Origin: Wenzhouxiangella limi
GTDB taxonomy: Bacteria; Pseudomonadota; Gammaproteobacteria; Xanthomonadales; Wenzhouxiangellaceae
DNA: 64,000 bases
Reading direction: 5' to 3'
Assembly: GCF_010499265.1 (NCBI RefSeq)
Contig: NZ_JAAGSC010000023.1
Span: 124,501-188,500 of the forward strand
This document shows, piece by piece, positions 1-11,868 of the stretch. The translations under genes were made by a program, and so were the position numbers. Position 1 is the stretch's first letter. Every line of letters begins with the position of its first letter. The notes below the pieces were generated by a model. The model was not told the origin of the DNA. It did no database searches and saw nothing but the letters and a program-made list of their open reading frames with translations.

Positions 1-617
1 GATGGTGTAGTCGGCCCCGGCGATGTAGGCCTTGTCCGACAGTTCCCGGTCGAGCACGTCGAGCTGGCGCTTGGCCTCCATGGCAAAGCGGTCGATGCAG
101 TACTTGATCTTGACCGGCGCGTAGGCGTAGAAATGACCGAAGCCGCCGCCCAGGTAGGGCGCCGAGCCCATCTGCCAGAACAGCCAGTTCATGCACTCGG
201 TGCGCGCAGCGCGCTGTGCAGGCAGGAAAGCGCCGAACTTTTCGGCCAGGTAGAGCAGGATGGACCCGGATTCGAACACCCGCTGCACCGGCTCGACGCT
301 GCGGTCGACCAGGGCCGGTATCTTTGAATTGGGGTTGATCTCGACAAAGCCCGAGCCGAACTGCTCGCCCTTGCCGATGCGGATCAGCCAGGCATCGTAT
401 TCGGCCTCTGCAATGCCAAGCGCCAGCAACTCCTCGAACATCACGCCGGCCTTGACCCCGTTGGGCGTGGCCAGCGAGTAAAGCTGGTGTGGATGCCGCC
501 CCACCGGGAGTTCTTTCGGATGGGTGGCGCCGGCTTCGGGGCGGTTGATATTGGCGAACTTGCCGCCGCTTTCGCTATCCCATTGCCAGACTTTCGGCGG
601 GGTATAGTCCGAATCAC

Positions 618-621
<4 letters not shown>
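1..621 (-). CDS. yghU: YghU-family glutathione S-transferase / disulfide-bond oxidoreductase, 3' end outside window
   Basis: Reading leftward from a GTG at 621 (AGGAGG about 6 nt upstream) the frame is open to the window edge, 207 codons visible. The N-terminal segment is typical of YghU (YTPPKVWQWD, ANINRPEAG, LPVGRHPHQLYSL), followed by NPNSKIPALVD and ESGSILLYLAEKFG of the thioredoxin-fold GSH site, then the start of the helical domain (MNWLFWQMGSAPYLGGGFGH). YghU proteins bind two glutathiones and have disulfide reductase and organic peroxide activity in the cytosol. The start overlaps the maeB stop by four bases (GTGA), so it is probably co-transcribed with maeB and the aldolase. The C-terminal ~80 residues are missing only because the window ends. 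Confidence 0.9.
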
Positions 622-2911
<2,290 letters not shown>

Positions 2912-2912
<1 letters not shown>

Positions 2913-3934
2913 CAGTTCTCTTCTTCTTCGCTCCATTCGCCCAACGCCGCCAGGCCGTTCATGCGGGCCCGGTGAAGCAGGATCTGCTGGGCTTTTTCCC
3001 GGTTGGCCTTCGGGTCGGCGGCCCAGGTCTTGAGACATTCTGCCTGCAGTGCGCGGCCGTAGGAAAAGCTCAGCGGCCAGGGCATGTCACCCATCTTGTT
3101 CATGGCATCCAGGTGACAGGTCGCCTCGACGTCGTCCTGACCGCCGGACAGGAACACGACCCCGGCGGTGGCGGCCGGCACCGCGTTGAGCAGGCAGTCG
3201 ACCGTGGCCTCGGCCACTTCCTCGACCCCGGCACGGTCTTGCGCTTCGCTACCCGAAATCACCATGGAGGCCTTGAGCACCAGACCTTCGAGCATGACGT
3301 TTTGCTCGTACAGCTGGACAAACAGGGCCTTGAGCGTGGCCTCGGTGACGTCGAACGAGGTGTCGAGGTCGTGATCGCCGTCCATCAGCACTTCCGGCTC
3401 GACGATGGGCACGATGCCGGCTTCCTGGCACAGGGCCGCGTAGCGAGCCAGGGCATGGGCATTGGCATCGATACAGGCGCGCGAGGGAATTTCGTCGCCG
3501 ATGGTGATGACCGCACGCCACTTGGCGAACTTCGCACCCAGCTCGGCGTACTCGGCCAGGCGCTCGCGCAGACCGTCCAGGCCCTCGGTGACCTTCTCGT
3601 CCTCGAAGCCGGCCATCGCCTTGGCGCCCTTGTCGACCTTGATGCCGGGCAAAATGCCGGCCTGTTCCATCAGGCTGACCAGCGAGGTCCCGTCCGGCAG
3701 CTGCTGGCGGATGGTCTCGTCGAACAGGATGGCGCCCGAGATGTGCGTTCCCAGGCCTTCGGTGCTCAGCATCATCGAGCGGTAGTCGAGGCGGTTGGCC
3801 TCGGTGCTTTCGACACCGACGCTGTCGAACCGCTTCTTGATCGTGCCACCGGATTCGTCGATGGCGAGAATACCCTTGCCCGGGGCCACCAGGGCCTGGG
3901 CGATTTCAACCAGCTGTTCGTATCGATCGGTCAT
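2912..3934 (-). CDS. class I fructose-bisphosphate aldolase
   Basis: 340 aa. This is the eukaryotic-like class I (Schiff-base) aldolase: GKGILAIDESGGTIKKRF near the N-terminus, KVDKGAK, IVEPEVLMDGDHD, the lysine-bearing strand EGLVLKASMV, and FLSGGQDDVEATCHL. It cleaves fructose-1,6-bisphosphate to DHAP and glyceraldehyde-3-phosphate without a metal. Start ATG 3934 has a clear AGGAG 6 nt upstream; a start six codons earlier has none. It is first in the fba-maeB-yghU overlapping operon, while pyruvate kinase lies two genes away on the same strand, so this is a glycolytic neighbourhood without gapA or pgk. Confidence 0.93.
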
Positions 3935-3981
3935 GTCCGCTCCTGACTGCAATGGAAAAAGTGAGGCTTGTTATCGCTGCT

Positions 3982-3987
3982 ATTGTA
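3982..3987 (-). promoter_or_regulatory. -10 element of the aldolase operon promoter
   Basis: On the minus strand the hexamer reads TACAAT, about 48 bases ahead of the aldolase ATG. The same TACAAT hexamer stands before several other genes here (hemW, ggt, speA, argS), which suggests the preferred -10 of this genome's housekeeping sigma factor. The -35 is weak. Confidence 0.5.
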
Positions 3988-4027
3988 GCCAGCCGAACAT
4001 GGCCAGACAGCCTTTTCGAGGCTTTCT

Positions 4028-7000
4028 TCAGAAAGGCTGCGCGCCGACCGCTACCGTCAGGCGCTGCAGCTGGCCGAGCAGTTCTTCGCGAGTCGATTCC
4101 AGTTCGGGCAACCGGACCAGCGCGGCGTGGACATCGCGCTCCCGGCGGACACGGATCATTTCAGCCGCCAGGGCGTGCAGGCGTTCGTGGGTCCTCGCCA
4201 ACTGCTCGCCCAACGACTCGGTCTGGCGGACAAGCGGATTGGAGCGCAGCACCCGGCCCAGGCGCGAATCGGAAGCGACCAGCGGTGGCGGCGCCGTGAC
4301 CACCCCCTTCAGGTAACCGGTCAGGTCTCTGACCCAGGCGCGCTGTTCGACTTCGGCATACAGCAGTTCCAGTCCGGCGGCATCCAGCCGTTTCACCTGC
4401 GACCAGTCCGGGGGCAGCTTCCAGCCACCAATCCAGTCCGGAATACCGGCCGCCGGCATGGGGCGGGCGATCACAAATCCCTGGGCGGCTTCGCAGCCGA
4501 GCTGCAGCAACACCCGCCCATGCTGCAGGCTCGAGACGCCTTCGGCGATGGCGTGCAGACCGAACGCGCGGGCCAGGTTGAGAACACCGTCGAGGATGGC
4601 CAGATCATCCGGATCGTGCAGCATGTCGCGCACGAAACTCTGGTCCATCTTGAGCACGCGCACCGGCAGACGTTTCAGGTAAGTCAGCGAGGAATAGCCG
4701 GTCCCGAAATCATCCAGCGCCACTTCCACGCCCAGTTCGGCACAGCCGGCGATCACGTCAGACACCTCGCCGACGTCTTCGAGCGCGGTGCTTTCGACCA
4801 CTTCCAGCTGCAGCTTCGACGGATCCAGCTCCGGATATCTGCGCAGCAGTCCGGCCAGTTCCGTGACGAAGTCGGGATGCTGAATATGATCCCCGGCGAT
4901 GTTGACGCTGACCGGCAGCTTCAGACCCTTGCGCTGCCACACGTTCATATGCGACAGGGCGCGGCGCAGCACCCAGCGCCCCAGGTCGACCTCCAGGCTA
5001 TGGCGGCTGATCAGCGGCAAAAACGCCGCCGGCGACAGCAGGCCGCGCTGCGGGTGCTGCCAGCGGATGAGCGCCTCGGCACCGATCACCTCACCGCTGC
5101 GCATGTTGACCTTGGGCTGAAAGTAGAGCGTCAGTTCATCCTGCTCCATGCCCCGTCGCACCTGTTCAACGTGCTCATGGCGACCGCGCAGGTCGCTGTC
5201 GCGGGCGACGTCGAACAACCGGTAGCGATTCTTTCCGGCCAGCTTGGCTTCATACATCGCCTGGTCGGCCTGGCGCAGCAGCTGGTCGGCGTCGATGTCA
5301 TCGGCTTGCGGGTACAGACTGACCCCGATGCTGGCCGAAACCTGCACTTGATGCCCATCAATCATCTCCGCCGCGGCCAGCGCCACCAGCAAGCGATCAA
5401 GCAGCTTGGCGTAAGCGGCCAGGTCGTCCATATCGGTCATTACGACCGCGAACTCATCGCCGCCCAGCCGGGCGACGGTATCGGTTTCGCGCAGGCAGTT
5501 CTGCATCCGCCGCGCGAGTTGAACCAGCAGGCGATCACCGGCATCGTGGCCGTGGGTGTCATTGACCGTCTTGAACCCGTCCAGATCAATGAAGGCCAGG
5601 GCCAGGGGGCTCCGACTGCGCCGCGCCCGGGCCATGGCCAGGGCCAGCCGATCGGCCAGCAGCACGCGGTTGGGCAGGCCGGTGAGCGCATCGTAGTGGG
5701 CAATGTGATGCAGCTTGCGCTCGTTTTCTTTCTGCCGGGTGATGTCGTCGAACAGAGTGACCGAACCTTCCTGTTCGCTCAACGGAACGCTGGTCACGGA
5801 GACCTCAACGGCCAGGCCATCGCGTCGCCGGAAGCGCTGCTCACCGGTAAAGCGCTCGCCCCGGGCGGTGGCCGAAAGAATCGGACAGGGCAGACTGTCG
5901 TCGCGCGGCTCGCCCAGATGGACGTGAAACAACTGGTGCGCTTTCTGCCCGACCAGTTCATCCGGCTCAAAGCCCAACAGCTTGCACGCCCTCGGGTTGA
6001 CCTCGGTGATCACGCCCTGGGCGTCAAGCGCATACATGCCCTGACCCAGCGAGCGGGTAATCAGATGCAGCCGCTCGCGCTCGGCGAACTTCTCCGAGGC
6101 GACCCGGATCAGGTAATGCGCCCCGAGACCGAGCAGCAGGATGGCCAGCCCGACCAGCGCCAGATTGAGCAGAAAGGCATGCTCCAGGCGGGTCAGCGCC
6201 GGCTCCGGGGTCGCGGACAACAACAGCCCCACCACGGCGCCGCCCGGATCCACCAGCGGCTCCTGGGTCAAAACGAAATCCTCCCCGCCAACAGAGAGCC
6301 TGAAAGCCGTCGCCGAGCGTTCTTCCACCGCGCCGCGCAATGCCGGCATTTCACCGATCAGTCGGTTCAGGCGATCGGTCACGGCCGCGCTGGAGTTGCC
6401 CTGGGCTCGCCCTTCTTCCGGGTCCGGTTGGCGGATCAGAAACTGCTCGGATCCCGGCCAGGGCCGGAACCGATCGGCCAGCCCGGCGAACAGGATCTCC
6501 TGCTGCACGGCCCGATCCAGCAGGATCTGAAACATGCGGCCCGGCGCGAGCTGTTCCAGCTCCTCCAGCAGCACGGGATACGGAATGCTGAACTCCACGC
6601 TGCCCAGGTGCGTGCCGTCCTCGTCGAGGACCGGAAAAACGCTACGGTACCCAGTGACCAAGCGGCCAGCCTCGAAACCATGCACGGATTCGAGCCGCGT
6701 GTTGGCCAGGCGAATGGAGTCGCGCACTTCCATCAGGTTGTCGCCAAAGCGCGCCGGATCGTGCAGCCGCAGCAGGCTTTCGCCGTCGGGCAGGTGGAAA
6801 TGAAACACGCCGATGCCCCGGGCAGACATGTTCCGGTAGGCCGGCTGCATCAACTCCAGCAGGCGGGCGCGGCTGGCGTCCCGCGTCGATTCGCGAAGGG
6901 CCTCGCGCATCAGCGCCAGCGTCTCCGGCTGCTGGACGTACTGCTCGAAGTAGGTCGAAACGCTGTTTTTGTGCTGGGACTGCACGGACTGCCAGCTCAC

Positions 7001-7300
7001 CCGCTCGGCCGCCAGGCTCTGGGCCAGCAGACTGTCAATATTGGCCTGATGCTGACGATGCAGCTGCATGAACACGAGCACCGCGACAGCGATCACGACC
7101 ACCCAGGTCGCCAGATAGCGCCGATATCGTCTCAAGCCGGCCCGCTGCAGGCTCACCGCATCCGCCCTCGAACTCTCGTCTGTCGCGCCGCTGCCTGCAC
7201 GCTGCCTCCACCCCCCAGTGGTTTGCCAACTCCCGTCGCCCACCGAATGGCGGCGCTGCCTGGACGGCAGCGTTTCGGGGGTCGGCCCGATTATACGCAT
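4028..7300 (-). CDS. membrane-bound PAS-GGDEF-EAL cyclic-di-GMP signalling protein
   Basis: 1090 aa. Transmembrane helix at ~62-80, periplasmic double-cache-like sensor ~81-370, second helix ~374-398, PAS ~410-520, GGDEF ~535-695 and EAL ~710-955. GGDEF is intact at 613-617 with an allosteric I-site RETD at 604-607. The EAL domain keeps E742, DDFGTGYSS at 863-871, K884, AEGV at 919-922 and Q940, so both cyclase and phosphodiesterase activity look possible. The last 120 residues resemble a chemoreceptor zinc-binding (CZB) domain: SRLGRVL at 1012-1018 stands for CxLGxW, and H1038/H1042 are kept, but the Cys and first His are lost. A GTG at 7156 with GAGGGCGG upstream is an alternative start that would remove the first 48 low-complexity residues. 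Confidence 0.92.
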   Translation of the reverse strand: MRIIGPTPETLPSRQRRHSVGDGSWQTTGGWRQRAGSGATDESSRADAVSLQRAGLRRYRRYLATWVVVIAVAVLVFMQLHRQHQANIDSLLAQSLAAERVSWQSVQSQHKNSVSTYFEQYVQQPETLALMREALRESTRDASRARLLELMQPAYRNMSARGIGVFHFHLPDGESLLRLHDPARFGDNLMEVRDSIRLANTRLESVHGFEAGRLVTGYRSVFPVLDEDGTHLGSVEFSIPYPVLLEELEQLAPGRMFQILLDRAVQQEILFAGLADRFRPWPGSEQFLIRQPDPEEGRAQGNSSAAVTDRLNRLIGEMPALRGAVEERSATAFRLSVGGEDFVLTQEPLVDPGGAVVGLLLSATPEPALTRLEHAFLLNLALVGLAILLLGLGAHYLIRVASEKFAERERLHLITRSLGQGMYALDAQGVITEVNPRACKLLGFEPDELVGQKAHQLFHVHLGEPRDDSLPCPILSATARGERFTGEQRFRRRDGLAVEVSVTSVPLSEQEGSVTLFDDITRQKENERKLHHIAHYDALTGLPNRVLLADRLALAMARARRSRSPLALAFIDLDGFKTVNDTHGHDAGDRLLVQLARRMQNCLRETDTVARLGGDEFAVVMTDMDDLAAYAKLLDRLLVALAAAEMIDGHQVQVSASIGVSLYPQADDIDADQLLRQADQAMYEAKLAGKNRYRLFDVARDSDLRGRHEHVEQVRRGMEQDELTLYFQPKVNMRSGEVIGAEALIRWQHPQRGLLSPAAFLPLISRHSLEVDLGRWVLRRALSHMNVWQRKGLKLPVSVNIAGDHIQHPDFVTELAGLLRRYPELDPSKLQLEVVESTALEDVGEVSDVIAGCAELGVEVALDDFGTGYSSLTYLKRLPVRVLKMDQSFVRDMLHDPDDLAILDGVLNLARAFGLHAIAEGVSSLQHGRVLLQLGCEAAQGFVIARPMPAAGIPDWIGGWKLPPDWSQVKRLDAAGLELLYAEVEQRAWVRDLTGYLKGVVTAPPPLVASDSRLGRVLRSNPLVRQTESLGEQLARTHERLHALAAEMIRVRRERDVHAALVRLPELESTREELLGQLQRLTVAVGAQPF

Positions 7301-7345
7301 GCTGCTAGGCCTGCACAGGCCCCGGGCAGCACATCGGCGTCGGGC

Positions 7346-8770
7346 TCAGATCGTCAGGATTTTGAGCGTGTTGGTCCCGCCCGGCTGACCCTGGGTGTCG
7401 CCGTGGGTCATGAGGACGCGGTCACCCCTGGCCGCGAAGCCATGACGACAGACCTGGTCCAGCGCGCGCTGGATCTGGTCGGCCTGCGCTTCATCGGGCT
7501 GGTGGGCAAAAAACAGCGGATGGACGTGCTGAAATAGCCGCATCCGCCGCAGCGAAGCCCGGTTGGGGCTGAGCGCGATAATCGGCGCCGGCGAGCGGAC
7601 CCGGCTGAGCCACTGCGCGGTCGAACCGGAATCGGTCAAGGCGACGATGGCGCGCACCGGCAGGTTGTTGGCCGTCATCATCGCCGCCATGGCGATGGCC
7701 TGGTCGATTCGCTCGGCGCGAACGTTCAGGCGCCGGGCGGGCACGTGGGCCTGGACGTGGCGCTCGGCGCCCTCGCAGATGCGACCCATCGCCTCGATCA
7801 CCTTGACCGGATGCCGCCCGACCGCGGTTTCGGCCGACAGCATGACCGCGTCAGTGCCGTCGATGACGGAGTTGGCCACGTCGAGCACCTCGGCGCGGGT
7901 CGGGATCGGGCTGTCGACCATCGACTGCATCATCTGGGTGGCGGTGATCACCGCGCGGTTCTGGTCGAGGGCGGCGGCGATGATGCGCTTCTGCAGCCCC
8001 GGCAGTTCGGCTTCACCGATTTCCACGCCCAGATCGCCGCGCGCGACCAGCGCGGCATCGGAGGCCTCGATGATGCTTTCCAGGTTCTCGATCGCCTCGG
8101 TGCGCTCGATCTTGGCCACCAGGCCGGCCTGGCCGCCGGCGCGGTGGAGCAGGGCGCGGGCCTGCTCGATGTCGGCGGCGTTGCGCGGGAAAGACACGGC
8201 CAGGTAGTCGACCTGCCACTCGGCCGCGCGCTCGATGTCGGCGGCGTCGGCCTCGGCCAGACCGGGCACGGACAGACCGCCGCCGCGCAGGTTCAACCCC
8301 TTGCGGTCCGACAGTTTGCCGGCCGTCAGCACCGTGCATTCGATCGCGTCGCCGTCGACCCGATCGACGCCCATGGCGATCAGGCCATCGTCGAGCAGCA
8401 GCTCGCTGCCCGGCACCACATCGTCAATCAGACCCAGGTAACCGACCCCGACCCCGGTCTCGTCGCCCGGCGGCGGGTCGGGGCGGGCATACAGGGTAAA
8501 GCGCTGCCCGGCCTGGAGTTCCACCGCGCCCTCGCGGAAGCGATCGATACGGATCTTGGGGCCCGACAAGTCGGCCATCACGGCCACGTCGGTGTCGAGC
8601 TCGCGCGCGACCGCGCGCACCATGCGAATGCGGCGGGCGTGGGTTTCGGGATCGCCGTGCGAGAAGTTGACCCGGACCACGTCGCAGCCGGCTTCGATCA
8701 GGCGCTCGAGTACCTCCGGTTCGTCGGTCGCCGGCCCCAGCGTGGCGACGATCCGGGTCCGGCGCTTCAT
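7346..8770 (-). CDS. pyk: pyruvate kinase
   Basis: 474 aa. Begins with the canonical RRTRIVATLGPAT, then GCDVVRVNFSHG, DLSGPKIRID, the catalytic VAKIERTEAIEN, VARGDLGVEIG and ITATQMMQSM, followed by the substrate loop and C-terminal domain. It transfers phosphate from phosphoenolpyruvate to ADP at the end of glycolysis. The gene lies 33 bp beyond spoT on the same strand and 45 bp ahead of the GGDEF-EAL gene. Whether it is read from the spoT transcript or its own promoter is not visible. Confidence 0.96.
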   Translation of the reverse strand: MKRRTRIVATLGPATDEPEVLERLIEAGCDVVRVNFSHGDPETHARRIRMVRAVARELDTDVAVMADLSGPKIRIDRFREGAVELQAGQRFTLYARPDPPPGDETGVGVGYLGLIDDVVPGSELLLDDGLIAMGVDRVDGDAIECTVLTAGKLSDRKGLNLRGGGLSVPGLAEADAADIERAAEWQVDYLAVSFPRNAADIEQARALLHRAGGQAGLVAKIERTEAIENLESIIEASDAALVARGDLGVEIGEAELPGLQKRIIAAALDQNRAVITATQMMQSMVDSPIPTRAEVLDVANSVIDGTDAVMLSAETAVGRHPVKVIEAMGRICEGAERHVQAHVPARRLNVRAERIDQAIAMAAMMTANNLPVRAIVALTDSGSTAQWLSRVRSPAPIIALSPNRASLRRMRLFQHVHPLFFAHQPDEAQADQIQRALDQVCRHGFAARGDRVLMTHGDTQGQPGGTNTLKILTI

Positions 8771-8803
8771 GAGCCGCTCGCGCCCCGACCGAAGCGGCTC
8801 GAA

Positions 8804-10921
8804 TCAGGCCAGATCACGACTGATCCGCATGACGTTGGGATTGCGCCGCAGCCGACGCATAACGCGGGCAAGCTGGTCGCGCCCGGTCACGCTCAGGACA
8901 AAGCGCAGCACGGCCGTCTCGCGGGTGGAGTGGCTCTGGTCGACCTGCTCGATATTGGCGCCGATCTGGCCCAGGGCGGCCGATATCGAGGCCAGCACCC
9001 CGGGACCGTTGACGGTGATCAGGTTCAGCGCGACCGAGAAATGTCCGTGGATCAGGGGCTCCCAGGTCACCTCCAGGCAGCGGTCGGCGTAGTTCTTTTC
9101 CAGTTCGGCCACGTTCGGACAGCGCTGGCGATGGATCACCACACCCTTGCCGGGCGAGAGGTAGCCCATGATCGGGTCGCCGGGAATCGGATGGCAGCAC
9201 GAAGCGTAGATCACCGCGCTGCCCTCGTCGCCGCCGATGGTCAGGCTGGCCTGGTCGCCGTCGGGGTCCTTGCGGTGACGCTGGGTCAGCGGCAGCAGTT
9301 TTCCGGCCACCGCCCGGGCCAGCAGATCGCCGCGAGCGATGCGCACCAGCAGGTCCTCGAGCCGTTCCAGCCCGGACTTTTTCAGGTAGCGCTCCAGGCG
9401 CCGCTGGGAGATGGTTTCCAGCGAGTAGCCGCGCCGGCCCAGGGCCTGGTCGAGCAGCCGATCGCCGATCGCCACCGAATCGGCCTGCTCGAGATTCTTC
9501 ATGTGCCCGCGGATGGCCGTGCGGGCCTTGGAGGTGACCACGAACTCCAGCCACTCCGGCTGCGGCTTGGCCCCTTGCCGGGTGATGATCTCGATGGTCT
9601 GGCCGTTTTCCAGCCGGGTGTTGAGGGGCAGGGCGATGCCGTCGATGCGCGCGCCCACGGCCTGGTTGCCGACGTCGGTGTGGATGGCGTAGGCGAAATC
9701 GAGCGCGCAGGATTCGGCCTTCAAGTCGATGATCTTGCCGCGCGGGGTGAACACAAAGATCTCGTCGGGGAACAGTTCGGCCTTGGCCGAGCTCATGAAG
9801 TCGTTGGCGTCGGGTGCGCGCGACTGGGTCTCGACCAGCTTGAGCAGCCACTCGCGCGCGCGCACCGCGGTCGAGCGATCCGGCGAGGCCTTGTACAGCC
9901 AGTGGGCCGCCGCGCCCTTTTCGGCCACCAGGTCCATCTCCTCGGTCCGGATCTGGATTTCCACCGGCACCCCGAACGAGGAGTTGAGCACCGTGTGCAG
10001 CGACTGGTAACCGTTGGCCTTGGGCAGCGCGATGTAGTCCTTGAAGCTGCCGGGCTTGGGCTTGTAGAGCGCGTGGGCCACGCCCAGGGCCTGGTAGCAG
10101 TGGGGCTCGGAATGGGTGACGATGCGGAAGGCATAGACATCCATCACCCGTTCATAGGGCACGTTCTTGTCGCGCATCTTGCAGTAGATGCTGTACGGGG
10201 TCTTGGTTCGGCCCTCGATCCGGCACGGAATCCCGGCCTCGCCCAGGCGCTTCTTGAGCGCGGAAGTGATCGAGTCGATCACCTCCTGGCGGTTGCCGGC
10301 CAGCTTGGCCACCCGCCGCTCGATGACCCGGTGACGGTTGGGATAGAGGTTGGCGAAACCGAGTTCCTCGAGCTCTTCCTTGAGCACGTTCATGCCCAGC
10401 CGGTCGGCGATCGGGGCGTAGATCTGCAGGGTCTCGCGCGAGATGCGGTGGCGGGCGGTGGCCGACATGGCGCCGATGGTGCGCATGTTGTGGGTGCGGT
10501 CGGCCAGCTTGATGAAGATCACCCGCAGGTCGCGACTCATGGCCAGCAGCAGCTTGCGGAAGCTTTCCGCGTCGGCCTCGAGCCGGGTGCGGAACTTCAT
10601 CTTGTCGAGCTTGGTGACCCCGTCGACCAGCTTGGCGACGTCGGCGCCGAATTCGCGCACCAGGTCGTCGCGCTCTACCGGCGTGTCTTCGATGGTGTCG
10701 TGCAGGATGGCCGCGGTAATGGTCTGGTGGTCCATGCGCATCCCGGCCAGGATGCGCGCCACGGCGACCGGATGCAGGATGTAGGGTTCGCCGGAGCGAC
10801 GGGTCTGGCCTTCATGGGCGTTGGCGCCGATTTCGTAGGCGCGCAACACCATCGCGACCTGCTCCGGCTCAAGATAGGTGTTGAGCAGATCCCTGAGTTC
10901 GCGGACCGGCCCCGGCAGCAT
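8804..10921 (-). CDS. spoT: bifunctional (p)ppGpp synthetase/hydrolase
   Basis: 705 aa with the full Rel/SpoT layout. The HD hydrolase domain (residues ~25-180) has its HDTIEDT motif and LADRTHNMRT, so hydrolase activity is expected. The synthetase domain (~235-345) contains KTPYSIYCKM, SFKDYIALPKANGYQSLHT and EIQIRTEEMD. TGS at ~385-445 (VFTPRGKIIDLKAESCALDFAYAIH begins it) and ACT at ~630-705 follow. It makes and degrades the stringent-response alarmone. The order yicC-gmk-rpoZ-spoT on one strand is the classic gammaproteobacterial arrangement; rpoZ ends 18 bp upstream. Confidence 0.97.
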   Translation of the reverse strand: MLPGPVRELRDLLNTYLEPEQVAMVLRAYEIGANAHEGQTRRSGEPYILHPVAVARILAGMRMDHQTITAAILHDTIEDTPVERDDLVREFGADVAKLVDGVTKLDKMKFRTRLEADAESFRKLLLAMSRDLRVIFIKLADRTHNMRTIGAMSATARHRISRETLQIYAPIADRLGMNVLKEELEELGFANLYPNRHRVIERRVAKLAGNRQEVIDSITSALKKRLGEAGIPCRIEGRTKTPYSIYCKMRDKNVPYERVMDVYAFRIVTHSEPHCYQALGVAHALYKPKPGSFKDYIALPKANGYQSLHTVLNSSFGVPVEIQIRTEEMDLVAEKGAAAHWLYKASPDRSTAVRAREWLLKLVETQSRAPDANDFMSSAKAELFPDEIFVFTPRGKIIDLKAESCALDFAYAIHTDVGNQAVGARIDGIALPLNTRLENGQTIEIITRQGAKPQPEWLEFVVTSKARTAIRGHMKNLEQADSVAIGDRLLDQALGRRGYSLETISQRRLERYLKKSGLERLEDLLVRIARGDLLARAVAGKLLPLTQRHRKDPDGDQASLTIGGDEGSAVIYASCCHPIPGDPIMGYLSPGKGVVIHRQRCPNVAELEKNYADRCLEVTWEPLIHGHFSVALNLITVNGPGVLASISAALGQIGANIEQVDQSHSTRETAVLRFVLSVTGRDQLARVMRRLRRNPNVMRISRDLA

Positions 10922-10939
10922 CAGGCAGGGTACCGGGAA

Positions 10940-11212
10940 TCAGTCGTCGTCGTCTTGCGGCGGTGGCGGCACCTCGGCCTGCATGGCCGCCAGGCGGGCG
11001 TCCAGATCGGCCTGCAGTTCGCCGATGTTCTCGTCGTCGACCACGCCGTCGGCGATCTCGCGCAGGGCGATCACGGTCGGCTTGTCGGACGACTCCTCGA
11101 CCAGCGGATCGGCGCCGTTGGCAATCATTCGGGCGCGCTGGGCGGCGGTGACCACCAGCTCGAAGCGGTTGGGTACTGCGTCGATACAGTCTTCTACGGT
11201 AACTCGTGCCAT
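10940..11212 (-). CDS. rpoZ: DNA-directed RNA polymerase omega subunit
   Basis: 90 aa. [20 protein letters not shown] and the [10 protein letters not shown] and [13 protein letters not shown] segments are diagnostic of omega, which helps assemble beta-prime and, with it, forms one of the ppGpp sites on RNA polymerase. The tail is acidic with a run of prolines ([10 protein letters not shown]). It lies between gmk and spoT; a TACAAT on the minus strand at 11242-11247, inside the end of gmk, could be an internal promoter. Confidence 0.96.
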   Translation of the reverse strand: MARVTVEDCIDAVPNRFELVVTAAQRARMIANGADPLVEESSDKPTVIALREIADGVVDDENIGELQADLDARLAAMQAEVPPPPQDDDD

Positions 11213-11226
11213 GACCGGCTCTTTTT

Positions 11227-11868
11227 CTACGGATAGCCGTCTATTGTAATGCTGCCGGCGGCTTCATCCAATAGGCACTGAACGTGCGCGTTCTGGCGCG
11301 ATCTGCGCTGCGGCCAGGCCGAAACGATCGCCACCAGCTCGGCCAGGGCGGCATCGAAGTCGTCGTTGACCACCATCCAGGAAAAATCCCGGCAGGCCTC
11401 GATCTCCCGACGGGCCTCGCCCAGGCGGCGGCGGATCACCTCCTCGGCGTCCGAGCCGCGGCTGCGCAAACGCTCGGCCAGGGCGGCCATGGAGGGCGGC
11501 AGGATGAAGATCGAGCAGGCCTCGGGAAAGTGACGCGCGACCTGGGCCGCGCCCTGGACGTCGATTTCCAGCAGCACGCTGCGGCCGCGCGCCCACAGCG
11601 CCTCGACCCGGGAACGATCGGTGCCGTAGTAGTTGCCAAAGACTTCGGCGTACTCCAGATAGCGGCCCTGTTCAATGCCGCCCCGAAAGGTCTCGATGTC
11701 GACGAAGTGATACTGCTCGCCGTCGATCTCGCCGACCCGGGGCGGCCGGGTGGTATCGGAAACCGACAGCGCCAGGTGATCGAGACGCGCCAGCAGCGCG
11801 CGCAGCAGGCTGGTCTTGCCGGTGCCGCTGGGCGCGGCGATCACGTACAACTCGCCGTCACTCGACAT
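11227..11868 (-). CDS. gmk: guanylate kinase
   Basis: 213 aa. Walker [12 protein letters not shown] at residues ~12-22, then [23 protein letters not shown] and the GMP-binding [21 protein letters not shown], and [11 protein letters not shown]. Phosphorylates GMP to GDP, feeding GTP, dGTP and alarmone pools. Its start overlaps the end of yicC by 11 bp, which suggests translational coupling, and rpoZ follows after 14 bp. Confidence 0.97.
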   Translation of the reverse strand: MSSDGELYVIAAPSGTGKTSLLRALLARLDHLALSVSDTTRPPRVGEIDGEQYHFVDIETFRGGIEQGRYLEYAEVFGNYYGTDRSRVEALWARGRSVLLEIDVQGAAQVARHFPEACSIFILPPSMAALAERLRSRGSDAEEVIRRRLGEARREIEACRDFSWMVVNDDFDAALAELVAIVSAWPQRRSRQNAHVQCLLDEAAGSITIDGYP

